Part shown: positions 54,120-62,942 of the stretch, one piece after another
How positions within the stretch are numbered: position 1 is the stretch's first letter
How the letters are laid out: each line of letters opens with the position of its first letter
From: Brachybacterium huguangmaarense
GTDB taxonomy: Bacteria > Actinomycetota > Actinomycetes > Actinomycetales > Dermabacteraceae
Direction: 5' to 3'
DNA: 64,000 nucleotides
Assembly: GCF_025725725.1 (NCBI RefSeq)
Contig: NZ_CP107020.1
Coordinates: 2,542,001-2,606,000, forward strand
Program-made: the position numbers and the translations under genes
The notes under the pieces: model-generated
Seen by the model: the letters and a program-made list of their open reading frames with translations, nothing else
What the model was told of the DNA's origin: nothing
Database searches by the model: none

Positions 54120-55750
54120 GCCCGCGTGAGGACCAGCGTGGCCGCCGCGGCGGCCACGACGACGGCGGCCGCCCCGCGCGCCGCGGAGGACGCGACGCCC
54201 AGGGCCGCGAGCGCTCCGGCTCGCGCGGCGGCGGGGGACCGCGCCGCGGCTGGTCCGAGCATCGGCCCTCCGAGCGCTCCCGCACCGCGACCGCGCCGCG
54301 CCTCGCGGCCTACGAGGCCATGCGGGCCGTCGCGGACGACGACGCGTACGCCAACCTCGCCCTGCCCCGCATCCTGCGCCGTCACCGTCTGCACGGTCGC
54401 GACGCCGCCTTCGCGACCGAGCTGTTCTACGGCACCCTGCGCGCCCAGGGGCGCCTCGACGCGATCCTGCAGGCGTGCATCGACCGCCCCCTCGACGCCG
54501 TCGAGGACACCGTGCGCGACGTGCTCCGCCTCGGCGCCTACCAGCTGCTGGACATGGAGGTCGCGCCGCACGCCGCGACCTCGGAGACGGTGGCCCTGGC
54601 CCGCCAGGTGGTCGGCGCCGGCGCCGCCTCCTTCGTCAACGCGATCCTGCGCCGCGTCGGCGAGCGCACGCGCGAGCAGTGGCTGGCCGAGGTCGCCCCG
54701 CCGCGCGAGGACGACGAGGCCGCCCACCTCGCCGTCGTGCACTCCCACCCGGTGTGGGTGGTGCGCGCCCTGCGGGACGCGCTCGCGGCCCATGGCCGCG
54801 ACCGCTCGGAGATCGACGCGCTGCTCGCCGCCCAGAACGCCGCGCCGTCGGTCTCCCTCGTCATGCGTCCCGGGCTGACCGATCTCGAGGAACTCATCGA
54901 CGACGGCGCCGCGGCGGGCTCGCTGTCCCTGTTCGCCGCCGCGTGGCCCTCGGGCGACCCGGGCGGCATCGACCCCGTCCGCGAGGGACGCGCCGCCGTG
55001 CAGGACGAGGGCTCCCAGCTCATGGCGCTCGCCCTCGCGCTCGGCGCCGACGACCTCGTGCTCGGCGACGACGGGCACTGGCTGGACCTGTGCGCCGGCC
55101 CCGGCGGCAAGACGGCCCTGCTCGGCGGGCTCACCGTCGACCACGACGCCGACTTGCTCGCGGTCGAGGTGCAGCCCCACCGCACCGAGCTCGTCGACCG
55201 CGCGGTGCGGACCCTCGTCGAGGCGGGAGCCGACATCACGACCCGCACCGCCGACGGGCGCACGATCGGCGCCGAGCTGCCGGGCGCCTTCTCCCGCGTG
55301 CTCGCCGACGTGCCGTGCTCGGGGCTGGGAGCCCTGCGCCGCCGCCCGGAGTCCCGCTGGCGGCGCACGCCCGGCGACATCGGCCACCTCGGCGTGCTCC
55401 AGCGCGAGCTGCTCACGAGCGCCCTCGACGCCGCCGCTCCCGGCGGCGTGGTCGCCTATGTGACCTGCTCGCCCCACGTCGCCGAGACCCTGCTCGTGGT
55501 CGCGGACGTCCTGCGCCGCCGCGACGACGTCGAGCAGCTCGACGCGCGCGAGGCCGTGCGCGCCGGGGTGCGCGAGGAGGCGCGCGACCTCGACCTCGGC
55601 GCCGGCCCGAGCGTGCAGCTGTGGCCCCACGTGCACGGCACCGACGCCATGTTCCTCGCCCTGCTGCGACGGCGCGGCGGCGAGGGCTCGGCGTCCGCGA
55701 CGCCGCCGACCGAGACCATCGACGACCCCGCCCAGGAGGCCCGGCCATGA
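54116..55750 (+). CDS. rsmB: 16S rRNA m5C967 methyltransferase RsmB
   Basis: The 544-residue enzyme has an N-terminal Arg/Gly-rich tail (about 1-60), a NusB-like RNA-binding domain (about 63-200) and a class I methyltransferase domain. The methyltransferase domain has the cofactor site [15 protein letters not shown] and both active cysteines, in [16 protein letters not shown] and [11 protein letters not shown]. The tail is an extension compared with E. coli RsmB. The ATG overlaps the fmt stop by 4 bases and its own stop overlaps rpe the same way. Confidence 0.93.
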   Translation: MSPREDQRGRRGGHDDGGRPARRGGRDAQGRERSGSRGGGGPRRGWSEHRPSERSRTATAPRLAAYEAMRAVADDDAYANLALPRILRRHRLHGRDAAFATELFYGTLRAQGRLDAILQACIDRPLDAVEDTVRDVLRLGAYQLLDMEVAPHAATSETVALARQVVGAGAASFVNAILRRVGERTREQWLAEVAPPREDDEAAHLAVVHSHPVWVVRALRDALAAHGRDRSEIDALLAAQNAAPSVSLVMRPGLTDLEELIDDGAAAGSLSLFAAAWPSGDPGGIDPVREGRAAVQDEGSQLMALALALGADDLVLGDDGHWLDLCAGPGGKTALLGGLTVDHDADLLAVEVQPHRTELVDRAVRTLVEAGADITTRTADGRTIGAELPGAFSRVLADVPCSGLGALRRRPESRWRRTPGDIGHLGVLQRELLTSALDAAAPGGVVAYVTCSPHVAETLLVVADVLRRRDDVEQLDAREAVRAGVREEARDLDLGAGPSVQLWPHVHGTDAMFLALLRRRGGEGSASATPPTETIDDPAQEARP

Positions 55751-56418
55751 CCGCACCCGTGTCCATCAACCCCAGCGTCCTCAACAGCGACTTCATGCGC
55801 ATCGGCGAGGAGCTCGACCGCATCGCCGACGCCGATCGCGCGCACATCGACGTCATGGACAACCACTTCGTCCCCAACCTCACGTTCGGGCCGAGCATGG
55901 TCGAGCAGATGGCGCGCCGCAGCCCCATCCCGCTCGACGCGCATCTCATGATCGCCGACGCCGACCGCCACGCCGTCGCCTACGCCGAGGCGGGCGCGGA
56001 ATCGGTCACCTTCCACCTCGAGGCGGCGCAGGCCCCCGTGCGCCTGGCCCGCGAGCTGCACCGGGCGGGCGCGAAAGTCGGCGTCGCCCTGCGGCCCGCG
56101 ACCCCCGTCGACCCGCTCCTGGACATCCTCGCCGAGTTCGACATGGTCCTGGTCATGACGGTCGAGCCCGGCTTCGGCGGCCAGAGCTTCCTGCCGTCGA
56201 TGCTGCCCAAGATCCGCCGCGTGCGCGAGGCGGCGGGCACCGCCGGGCTCGAGCTGTCCGTGCAGGTCGACGGCGGCATCAACCGCACCACGATCGAGCA
56301 GGCCGCCGAGGCCGGCGCCGACGTGTTCGTCGCGGGCTCGGCCATCTACACGGCCGACGACGCGGCGGCGGAGATCGGCGCCCTGCGCGAGATCGCCGCG
56401 CGCCACCTCCACGTCTGA
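55747..56418 (+). CDS. rpe: Ribulose-phosphate 3-epimerase
   Basis: Interconverts ribulose-5-phosphate and xylulose-5-phosphate in the pentose phosphate pathway. The 223-residue TIM barrel has [27 protein letters not shown] with metal ligands His and Asp, [21 protein letters not shown] and [15 protein letters not shown] where the family mostly has IAPSIL is a small variant. It is translationally coupled to rsmB. Confidence 0.95.
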   Translation: MTAPVSINPSVLNSDFMRIGEELDRIADADRAHIDVMDNHFVPNLTFGPSMVEQMARRSPIPLDAHLMIADADRHAVAYAEAGAESVTFHLEAAQAPVRLARELHRAGAKVGVALRPATPVDPLLDILAEFDMVLVMTVEPGFGGQSFLPSMLPKIRRVREAAGTAGLELSVQVDGGINRTTIEQAAEAGADVFVAGSAIYTADDAAAEIGALREIAARHLHV

Positions 56419-56471
56419 GGCGCCGCCGTCCGGCCGCCGGACCGCCGAGGGGACCTTCGTCCCGCCGGGCG

Positions 56472-56477
56472 TACGAT
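56472..56477 (+). promoter_or_regulatory. -10 element TACGAT upstream of the FMN riboswitch
   Basis: TACGAT lies about 18 bases before the first riboswitch helix. A clear -35 is not seen. Confidence 0.45.
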
Positions 56478-56494
56478 GACGTCGTCACATCAGT

Positions 56495-56614
56495 GACGTG
56501 CTCCGGGGTCGGTGAAAGTCCGAGCCGGCGGTGATAGTCCGCGACCCGCACCCGTGCGGTGGAGCCGGTGGAACTCCGGCACCGACAGTCAAAGCCTGGA
56601 TGAGAGGCGCACGT
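56495..56614 (+). promoter_or_regulatory. FMN riboswitch (RFN element)
   Basis: The aptamer shows the conserved blocks in order: CTCCGGGGTCGGTGAAAGTC, CGAGCCGGCGGTGATAGTCC, a variable hairpin GCAC..GTGC, then GGAGCCGGTGGAACTCCGGC, ACCGACAGT and GGATGAGAG. The closing helix pairs ACGTGC (56496-56501) with GCACGT (56609-56614). It senses FMN and controls the transporter gene that follows. Confidence 0.93.
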
Positions 56615-56646
56615 CCTGCTCGCCGTCGTCGGCGCGCCCTCGCGCG

Positions 56647-56678
56647 TCCGGCCCGACGGCGCGCCGGATCCTTTTCTC
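56647..56678 (+). terminator. Riboswitch-controlled attenuator hairpin
   Basis: TCCGGC (56647-56652) pairs with GCCGGA (56663-56668), followed by CCTTTTCTCC. Two GGCGCGCC copies upstream and within it could form competing pairings. FMN binding would favour this terminator and shut off the transporter. Confidence 0.55.
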
Positions 56679-56715
56679 CCCGGAGCCACTGCTCCCGGTC
56701 GACGGAAAGGACATC

Positions 56716-57420
56716 ATGGGAATCCTGCAGTGGCTCTTCGACGCCAAGATCGAGTTCGGACACGGCCAGTTCATCCTCTGGCGCGAGGTCCTCGGAAACC
56801 TCTTCGGGCTGCTCAGCGCGCTCGGAGGCATGCGGCGCAAGGTCTGGGCCTGGCCGCTCGGCATCATCGGCAACCTCCTCCTGCTCACCGTGTTCCTCGG
56901 CGCCGTGTTCGGCACCCCCAACCCGGTGAACCTGCTCGGGCAGGCCGGACGCCAGGTGATGTTCATCATCACGAGCGTGTACGGCTGGTACCGCTGGCGC
57001 CGTGCCAGCCAGGGCGGCGGCAGCGCGGTCGAGCCGCGCTGGGCCTCGTGGGGCACGCGCGCGCTCCTCGTGGTCGTGCTCGTCGCCGGCACCGCGCTGC
57101 TGACCCCGCTGTTCGGGGCGCTCGGCTCCTACCCGCCGGTGTGGGCCGACGCCTGGATCTTCATGGGCTCGCTCCTGGCCACCTACGGCATGGCCAAGGG
57201 GTGGACGGAGTTCTGGCTGATCTGGGTGGCCGTCGACATCGTCGGCGTGCCGCTGCTCGTGTCCGCCGGCTACTACGCGAGCGCGCTCATGTACGTGTTC
57301 TACGGCTGCTTCACGCTCACCGGGTTCTTCGTCTGGTGGCGGGTCAACCGCCGCGAGCGGGTCTCGGTCGAGACGGCCATGCCCGATCCGCGCGTGAGCC
57401 GCGAGCAGCTCCCGCGCTGA
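56716..57420 (+). CDS. ribM: PnuC-family transporter, probable riboflavin uptake (RibM/PnuX)
   Basis: The 234-residue membrane protein has about seven hydrophobic segments and PnuC family features: LGNLFGLLSALGGMRRKVWAW early, SVYGWYRWRRA after the third helix, and DIVGVPLLVSAGYYASALMY. PnuC proteins import vitamin precursors. The FMN riboswitch directly upstream marks this one as the riboflavin transporter known in actinobacteria as RibM or PnuX. GGAAAGGA precedes the ATG. Confidence 0.9.
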   Translation: MGILQWLFDAKIEFGHGQFILWREVLGNLFGLLSALGGMRRKVWAWPLGIIGNLLLLTVFLGAVFGTPNPVNLLGQAGRQVMFIITSVYGWYRWRRASQGGGSAVEPRWASWGTRALLVVVLVAGTALLTPLFGALGSYPPVWADAWIFMGSLLATYGMAKGWTEFWLIWVAVDIVGVPLLVSAGYYASALMYVFYGCFTLTGFFVWWRVNRRERVSVETAMPDPRVSREQLPR

Positions 57421-57486
57421 GGCCCGGCGGCGGGCTCCGGCGGCGGGGCGGGCGAGACGTGCGCCCGGTCCCGCCGCCGGAGCCGA

Positions 57487-57492
57487 TACCCT
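57487..57492 (+). promoter_or_regulatory. -10 element TACCCT of hisE
   Basis: TACCCT lies 6 bases before the GTG at 57499. Confidence 0.5.
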
Positions 57493-57498
57493 GAGGGC

Positions 57499-57762
57499 GT
57501 GAAGGATTTCGAGGCGCTGTTCGCCCAGCTGCAGGAGACCGCCCGCACCCGGCCCGAGGGCTCCGGCACCGTCCGGGAGCTCGACACGGGCGTGCACGGC
57601 ATCGGCAAGAAGATCGTCGAGGAGGCCGCCGAGGTGTGGATGGCCTGCGAGTACGAGACGCATGACGACGCCGCCCTCGAGATCTCCCAGCTGCTCTACC
57701 ACGTGCAGGTGATGATGATCGCCAAGGACATCTCGCTCGAGGACGTCTACCGCAAGCTCTGA
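57499..57762 (+). CDS. hisE: Phosphoribosyl-ATP pyrophosphohydrolase
   Basis: Second step of histidine synthesis, hydrolysing phosphoribosyl-ATP to phosphoribosyl-AMP. The 87-residue all-helical MazG-like protein has the metal site [13 protein letters not shown] and the second helix set [13 protein letters not shown]. It stands alone, not fused to HisI. hisG follows after 106 bases, the usual actinobacterial pair. Confidence 0.95.
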   Translation: MKDFEALFAQLQETARTRPEGSGTVRELDTGVHGIGKKIVEEAAEVWMACEYETHDDAALEISQLLYHVQVMMIAKDISLEDVYRKL

Positions 57763-57868
57763 GGGCCCCACCGCCCCGTGCCATGGGCGCCCCGCCCCAT
57801 CCCCTCATCTCTCGTCTCTCCCCCTCTTCCGACCGACCCGGCCGCGCCCCGCGGCCCCAGGAGGATCT

Positions 57869-58726
57869 GTGCTGCGCATCGCCGTCCCGAACAAGGGCGC
57901 CCTGTCCGAGCCCACCGCCGACCTGCTGCACGAGGCGGGCTACCGCCGCCGCACCTCGCTCAAGGAGCTCGTGCTGGTCGACGAGGAGAACGACGTCGAG
58001 CTGTTCTTCCTGCGCCCCCGCGACATCGCGGTGTACGTCGGCTCCGGCACGGTCGACGTGGGCGTGACCGGCCAGGACATGCTCGCCGACTCGCGCACCG
58101 CGGCCGACGTGCTCATGGAGCTCGGCTTCGCGCGCTCGACCTTCCGCTTCGCCGCCGACGCCGACGACCTGCGTGACGTCGGCTCGCTCGACGGGGCCCG
58201 CATCGCCACCAGCTACGAGAACCTCGTGGCCGACCATCTCGACGCGCTCGGCATCACCGCGACCGTCGTGCACCTCGACGGCGCCGTCGAGAGCTCGATC
58301 CGCCTGGGCGTCGCCGACGTCATCGCCGACGTCGTCGAGACCGGCACGACCCTGCGCCAGGCCGGGCTCGCGACCTTCGGCGAGCCCATCATGACGAGCC
58401 AGGCCGTGCTGTTCTCCCGGCCCGGGCTCGAGCTCGACGCCGCGGGCCGCCGTTCCCTCGAGGTCCTCGTGCGCCGTCTGCGCGGCGTGCTCGTGGCCCG
58501 CCAGTACGTGCTCATCGACTACGACATCCCGACCGCCCTCGTCGAGCGCGCCGTCGAGGTCACCCCCGGGTTCGAGTCGCCCACCGTCTCGCCGCTGCAC
58601 GGCCGCGACTGGTCGGCCGTGCGCTCGATGGTCGAGCGCCGCCTGACCAACCAGGTGATGGACGACCTGTACGAGCTCGGCGCCCGGGCGATCCTCGTGA
58701 CCCCGATCCAGGCCTGCCGGATCTGA
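57869..58726 (+). CDS. hisG: ATP phosphoribosyltransferase (long form)
   Basis: First and feedback-controlled step of histidine synthesis. The 285-residue protein is the long HisG with a C-terminal ACT-like regulatory domain (about 210-285) that binds histidine. The catalytic part shows LRIAVPNKGALSEP, VGVTGQDML, and the phosphoribosyl-diphosphate loop ADVIADVVETGTTLRQAGL. The start is GTG after GGAGG. It is followed after one base by the PH-domain gene. Confidence 0.95.
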   Translation: MLRIAVPNKGALSEPTADLLHEAGYRRRTSLKELVLVDEENDVELFFLRPRDIAVYVGSGTVDVGVTGQDMLADSRTAADVLMELGFARSTFRFAADADDLRDVGSLDGARIATSYENLVADHLDALGITATVVHLDGAVESSIRLGVADVIADVVETGTTLRQAGLATFGEPIMTSQAVLFSRPGLELDAAGRRSLEVLVRRLRGVLVARQYVLIDYDIPTALVERAVEVTPGFESPTVSPLHGRDWSAVRSMVERRLTNQVMDDLYELGARAILVTPIQACRI

Positions 58727-58727
58727 C

Positions 58728-59198
58728 ATGGCCCCACCCGCTACGCCCGCACCCGCCGACGAGCCCGAGACGATCGTGTTCCGGCCCCGCCTGGCACGGC
58801 TCGTGGGCCTCGGCGTCGGGACCTTCGTGCTGGTCGCGATGCTGATCGCCGCGGTCGTGCTGTTCGAGGCGTTCACCCTCGCCGACAGCGTCGGCTTCGC
58901 CGCGCTCGGCATCGCCATCTGGTACTTCTGCTACCGCGAGGCGACCGTGCGGGTGACGGCGCGGCCCGACCGCCTCGTCGTCCGCAACCTCTTCACGACC
59001 CGCGAGCTCGAGTGGGCCGAGGTCGTCGCGGTGAGCTTCCCGCAGGGCGATCCGTGGGCGCACCTCGACCTGTCCGACGGCGACACGATCGCCACCATGG
59101 CTCTCCAGCGGGCCGACGGGGAGCAGGGCATCGCAGGCGCCCGCCGCCTGGCCGGCCTGGTCCACGAGCGCGGCGAGGCCGCGGGGCCTGCCGCCTGA
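58728..59198 (+). CDS. PH-domain membrane protein
   Basis: The 156-residue protein has two membrane segments (about 25-48 and 52-68). A PH-like domain follows (about 72-150), starting VRVTARPDRLVVRNLFTT and containing ELEWAEVVAVSFPQGDPWAHLDLSDG. This bPH6-type protein is regularly encoded after hisG in actinobacteria. Its function is unknown. It converges on the DUF3866 gene. Confidence 0.85.
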   Translation: MAPPATPAPADEPETIVFRPRLARLVGLGVGTFVLVAMLIAAVVLFEAFTLADSVGFAALGIAIWYFCYREATVRVTARPDRLVVRNLFTTRELEWAEVVAVSFPQGDPWAHLDLSDGDTIATMALQRADGEQGIAGARRLAGLVHERGEAAGPAA

Positions 59199-59222
59199 GC
59201 TCCGGCTGCTGAGCGCCTCGTC

Positions 59223-59244
59223 CCCTGAGCACCTCGTCTCAGGG
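59223..59244. terminator. Small hairpin between convergent genes
   Basis: CCCTGAG/CTCAGGG forms a 7-bp stem with an 8-base loop, overlapping the stop codon of the DUF3866 gene. It is a weak bidirectional terminator at best. Confidence 0.35.
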
Positions 59245-60357
59245 CGCGAGCTGGGCCGCGGCACGCCCCGCGAGCGCGGCGTAGACGAAGGCGTTGGGGT
59301 CCTCGTCGAGACCGCGCCCCATCGTGGAGAGCGTCACGGGGAACGACTCCAGCTCCTCCCAGAGCCCGTCGGGGTCGACCTCGCGCACCTCGTGCCGCAG
59401 ACCGCGTGCCGCCGCCGGCGCGATGACAGTCTCTTCCAGCTGTTCTCGCACGATCGGATGGAAGACGGTGTGGAGAGCGGCGGGCCAGACGCCGAAGGTC
59501 GTGGGCACGTGCACGAGACGCCCGTAGGTGGTCGCGCTGTGGTGGGAGAGCCCGAGGTGCCGGTCGCGGGGATCGGCGTCCGAGACGCGCAGGGCCCCGA
59601 TCGGGCGACCGCCGAGCGCGCCGGCGGCGTTGAGCACGTCGGCGGCCTGGAGCCCCGAGAAGCCCCAGCCGGTGCCGGTGCCGAGGTTGCCGGGGCCCTG
59701 GATCGCGATCGCGACGTCGGCGCCGACCACGTGGCGGGCCCCGAGCAGGGCCGAGGGGACGCTGACGGCCTCGAGGTCGCCGCCGAAGGCCTGCCCCGCG
59801 CTCACGCATGCGGCGAGGAGACCGGCCTCGCGCAGCGCGGCGACGGTCCGCGAGTACCAGGCCGGGAGCGCGGCCCCGTCGGTCAGCACGTAGGCCACGC
59901 GCGCCGCGGGCCTCGTGGCGCGGATGCCCGCCACGATCGCGGGCAGCGAGGAGTGCAGGTCCGCGGCCACCACCGACATGCCCGCGAGGTCGTCGGCCGC
60001 GCACATCGTCGCGTAGTGCTGCGAGGCGGGGTCGTCGATCGCGTCGACCATCACCTGCCCGGGCGTGTAGCGCGCCTTCATCATGTGGGCGGCGCCGACC
60101 GGGATCCCGTCGCTGCGCGCACCCGGGGCGTCCGGCCGGGCCACGACCAGGGCGTCGCCGCCCGTGCCCAGGTCGCGCCGCAGGGCGTTGGTGTTCAGCA
60201 GCACCGTCTCGCCGACCGCAGGGGAGCCCAGCAGCTCGGTGTAGGCGAGCGCCCTCAGGCTCTGCCCCGATCCGTCGTCGAGGGCCACCCGCATCCGGAC
60301 CACGCCGGGCCAGGAGTCCACCAGCTCGCGGACCGTCCCGCGCTCCCACCGCATCAT
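59239..60357 (-). CDS. DUF3866 family protein
   Basis: The 372-residue actinobacterial protein has a family opening (MMRWERGTVRELVDSWPGV), glycine-rich turns (NTNALRRDLGTGGDALV) and conserved HMMKARYTPGQ, VADLHSSLPAIVAG, AIQGPGNLGTGTGWGFSG and LSHHSATTYGRL. It is probably a soluble enzyme or binding protein, but no activity is known to me. It is divergent from pafBC, a frequent arrangement. The ATG at 60357 has TAGGCT 8 bases upstream. Confidence 0.83.
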   Translation of the reverse strand: MMRWERGTVRELVDSWPGVVRMRVALDDGSGQSLRALAYTELLGSPAVGETVLLNTNALRRDLGTGGDALVVARPDAPGARSDGIPVGAAHMMKARYTPGQVMVDAIDDPASQHYATMCAADDLAGMSVVAADLHSSLPAIVAGIRATRPAARVAYVLTDGAALPAWYSRTVAALREAGLLAACVSAGQAFGGDLEAVSVPSALLGARHVVGADVAIAIQGPGNLGTGTGWGFSGLQAADVLNAAGALGGRPIGALRVSDADPRDRHLGLSHHSATTYGRLVHVPTTFGVWPAALHTVFHPIVREQLEETVIAPAAARGLRHEVREVDPDGLWEELESFPVTLSTMGRGLDEDPNAFVYAALAGRAAAQLAP

Positions 60358-60365
60358 GGGGACCA

Positions 60366-60371
60366 AGCCTA
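60366..60371 (-). promoter_or_regulatory. -10 element TAGGCT of the DUF3866 gene
   Basis: Read on the minus strand, TAGGCT ends 8 bases before the ATG at 60357. Confidence 0.45.
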
Positions 60372-60424
60372 GGGGCATCCCCACCGACCCCGCGCGTCGG
60401 CCCGCGGCCGTCCCCGCCGCTCGC

Positions 60425-60430
60425 TACCCT
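60425..60430 (+). promoter_or_regulatory. -10 element TACCCT of pafBC
   Basis: TACCCT lies 6 bases before the GTG at 60437. It forms a divergent promoter pair with the DUF3866 gene. Confidence 0.5.
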
Positions 60431-60436
60431 GGCCGG

Positions 60437-62458
60437 GTGCCTGCTCCCCGTGGCGTCGAACGCCTGCTCAACGTGATCATGACGATCGGCTCGCGCCGCC
60501 GGATCACGCGGGAGACCCTGTTCGAGGTCATCCCCGAGTACGCGGGCGCGACCTCGAAGGAGGCGGCCGAGCGCATGTTCGAGCGGGACAAGGCCGAGAT
60601 CCTCCAGCTCGGGCTCGACCTGCGGACCGAGGTCGACGCGTGGGACGAGTCGGTCGTCCACTACCGCATCGCGCGCCGCGACGACCTGCCGGCCCTCGAC
60701 GTCACGGCCGCCGAGTACACGGTGCTGCTCGCCGCCTCGCGCGCGTGGGACGAGACGACCGCCGGGGGAGCGGCCCGCCGCGTGCGCGCGAAGCTGCTGA
60801 GCCTGGGCCAGGACACCGACCCCGACCTCGTGCGACGCACGCCCCAGGGGGCCGTCGAGTCCCTGCCGGTGCTCGCCCCGCTGCTCGAGGCCGTCACCAC
60901 GGCCCGCACCGTGTCCTTCCGCTACCGCGCCGCCTCGGGGCAGGCCACCGAGCGCCGCGTCGAGCCGTGGATCGTGGGCGTCGTGGACGGCCGCTGGTAC
61001 GTGCTCGGCCACGACCTCGACCGGGACGCCCGCCGGCTCTTCCGGGCCTCGCGCATCGAGTCCTTCCCTCGGGTCGGGGGCCGGCGCACCCGCCCCGTGC
61101 CGCGCGACGTGACGCTCGCCGACGCGATCTCGGGGAGCGGCGCCGCCGACGACGAACGCGCCGAGGCGGTCCTCGACATCGTGCCCTTCAAGGCCCTCGC
61201 CCTGCGTGACGCCGCGGGGGCCGACGTCGAGACGCGCCGCGTCGCGCTCCCGGACGCCACCCGCACCGTCGCCCGGCGCCAGGTGCTCGGCGCCGCCCGC
61301 TGGGTGACCCTCGAGCGCCCCGCGGCGTGGCGCGAGGAGCTCCGCGCGACCTTCGGACACATCGCCGAGCTGCACGCGCCCGCCCCCGGGGACCCGGCCG
61401 AGCTCGTCGCCGCCTCCACGGCGCGGCCCCGCGCGGCCATCCAGGCGCGCCCCTCGAGCACCGACCATCTCTCGCGACTGATCTCCGAGGCGGCGTACGT
61501 GCTGTCGCGGGGCGAGGCCTCGCTCGCGGCGATGGCCGCGGAGTTCGGCATCGACGAGGAGCGCCTCGTGGCCGACCTGCAGATCCTCTTCGTGTGCGGG
61601 GACCTTGGCGCCGGCTGGGAGGACCTCATCGACGTCGAGTGGGAGGACGGCTGGGTGCGCGTGCACAACGCCGACGCCCTCGACGGCCCGCTGCGCCTGA
61701 CGGCGGCCGAGGTGACGGCGCTGCTCGCGGGGCTGGCCGCCCTGAGCCCCGCCTCGGGCGACGAGGCGAGCGTGGTCGCGAGCGCACGTCGCAAGCTCGC
61801 GGCCCTCGTGCGCGACGACGCCGCCGAGCCGGACCTCGACCTTCCCGTGACCGCCGCCGAGGAGGCGGCGGACGGCCCAGTGGACCTGAGCCGCGGCGAG
61901 CGCATCGTCGCCGACGTCCAGCGCGCCCTGGCCGGCGAGGACCGGATCGTCATCCGCTACTCGCCCCCCGACCGTCTGGGCACGTCGGTGCGGCGGATCC
62001 GACCCGTCCGCCTCGAGACCACCACGGGCCGCGCCTACGTGAGGGCCGAGGACGAGACGGCCGCGGGAGAGCGCACGTTCCGCCTCGACCGGATCGTCGA
62101 GGTTGTGGGCGCAGATGAGGCCGTCGACAGCGCCGCAGCACCCGCGGACCCCGACCGCGACGTGCCCGGCCGGGCCGAGCCGAGCCCCCGCCCGGCCGAG
62201 GCCTGGCTGCGTCTCGAGCCCTCCGCGGCCTGGATCGCGGAGGCCTTCGACGCCGCCGAGGTGCGGGACCTCGCCGACCCCGAGCCGGGCGGCGTGCTGG
62301 CCCGTCTCGGGGATCCCGTGCGCTCGGCGCTGCTCGACGCCGTGATGGAGGCGGCGGGTGCCGCCGAGTTGCTCGCGCCACGCGACCTCAGAGATCAGAT
62401 CGTGACCGTGGCGCGCGAGGCCGAGTGCCGCCACAGGGCCGCGGAGCCGGTAGGCTGA
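60437..62458 (+). CDS. pafBC: PafBC fused WYL-domain DNA-damage transcription activator
   Basis: The 673-residue protein combines PafB and PafC, which are separate in mycobacteria. Each half has a winged-helix DNA-binding domain, a WYL domain and a C-terminal WCX domain. The first half has ERLLNVIMTIGSRRRITRET and WYL near residues 180-210 (VDGRWYVLGHDLDRDARRLF). The second has LSRLISEAAYVLSRGEAS and a WYL domain near residues 500-560. PafBC activates the LexA-independent DNA damage response, probably by sensing single-stranded DNA. tatA and tatC follow, the conserved order. Confidence 0.93.
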   Translation: MPAPRGVERLLNVIMTIGSRRRITRETLFEVIPEYAGATSKEAAERMFERDKAEILQLGLDLRTEVDAWDESVVHYRIARRDDLPALDVTAAEYTVLLAASRAWDETTAGGAARRVRAKLLSLGQDTDPDLVRRTPQGAVESLPVLAPLLEAVTTARTVSFRYRAASGQATERRVEPWIVGVVDGRWYVLGHDLDRDARRLFRASRIESFPRVGGRRTRPVPRDVTLADAISGSGAADDERAEAVLDIVPFKALALRDAAGADVETRRVALPDATRTVARRQVLGAARWVTLERPAAWREELRATFGHIAELHAPAPGDPAELVAASTARPRAAIQARPSSTDHLSRLISEAAYVLSRGEASLAAMAAEFGIDEERLVADLQILFVCGDLGAGWEDLIDVEWEDGWVRVHNADALDGPLRLTAAEVTALLAGLAALSPASGDEASVVASARRKLAALVRDDAAEPDLDLPVTAAEEAADGPVDLSRGERIVADVQRALAGEDRIVIRYSPPDRLGTSVRRIRPVRLETTTGRAYVRAEDETAAGERTFRLDRIVEVVGADEAVDSAAAPADPDRDVPGRAEPSPRPAEAWLRLEPSAAWIAEAFDAAEVRDLADPEPGGVLARLGDPVRSALLDAVMEAAGAAELLAPRDLRDQIVTVAREAECRHRAAEPVG

Positions 62459-62556
62459 GGCCGTTCCGCGCGGGGTGCCATCGGTGAATCCCCAGGCGCA
62501 TGTGGAACCATGCTGGAGCCGCCCGTCTGCGGCCACCGACGAAAGGAACTTCAACC

Positions 62557-62862
62557 ATGGGTGCTCTCAAGCCCTGGCACATCATCGTCCTGGTGCTGCT
62601 CGTGCTGCTGCTGTTCGGCGCCGGCAAGCTGCCGAGCCTGGCCCGCAACGTCGGCAAGTCGATGCGCATCTTCAAGAGCGAGGTCGAGGAGCTCCGCGGC
62701 GACGAGAAGCCGGAGGACGAGGACGACGTCGTCGACCGTCGTCCGTCCACCACGAGCCGTGACCGCGACGCCGACCGCCGCGACCGCGAGTACGACGCCC
62801 GCTCCGAGGCCGAGCGCGAGCGGGTGCACGCGCGCGACGAGGACCCCTACCGCCGCGACTGA
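62557..62862 (+). CDS. tatA: Sec-independent protein translocase subunit TatA
   Basis: TatA oligomerises to let folded twin-arginine proteins cross the membrane. The 101-residue protein has an N-terminal membrane helix (about 7-21), the FGAGKLP hinge, an amphipathic helix (ARNVGKSMRIFKSEVEEL), and a long charged Asp/Arg-rich tail. AAAGGAA precedes the ATG. tatC lies downstream. Confidence 0.95.
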   Translation: MGALKPWHIIVLVLLVLLLFGAGKLPSLARNVGKSMRIFKSEVEELRGDEKPEDEDDVVDRRPSTTSRDRDADRRDREYDARSEAERERVHARDEDPYRRD

Positions 62863-62942
62863 GCCGACGGCTCGATCCTCAGCTGTGACGGGTCCGGGTG
62901 CGAGGCGCCCGGACCCTCGACGTACGGAAGAAGTGGACGCCC

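Noticed and set aside
58931-62554. 1207-codon open frame opposite pafBC
   Set aside because: Mostly antisense to pafBC. Parts resemble an out-of-frame reading of DUF3866, not a real fusion.
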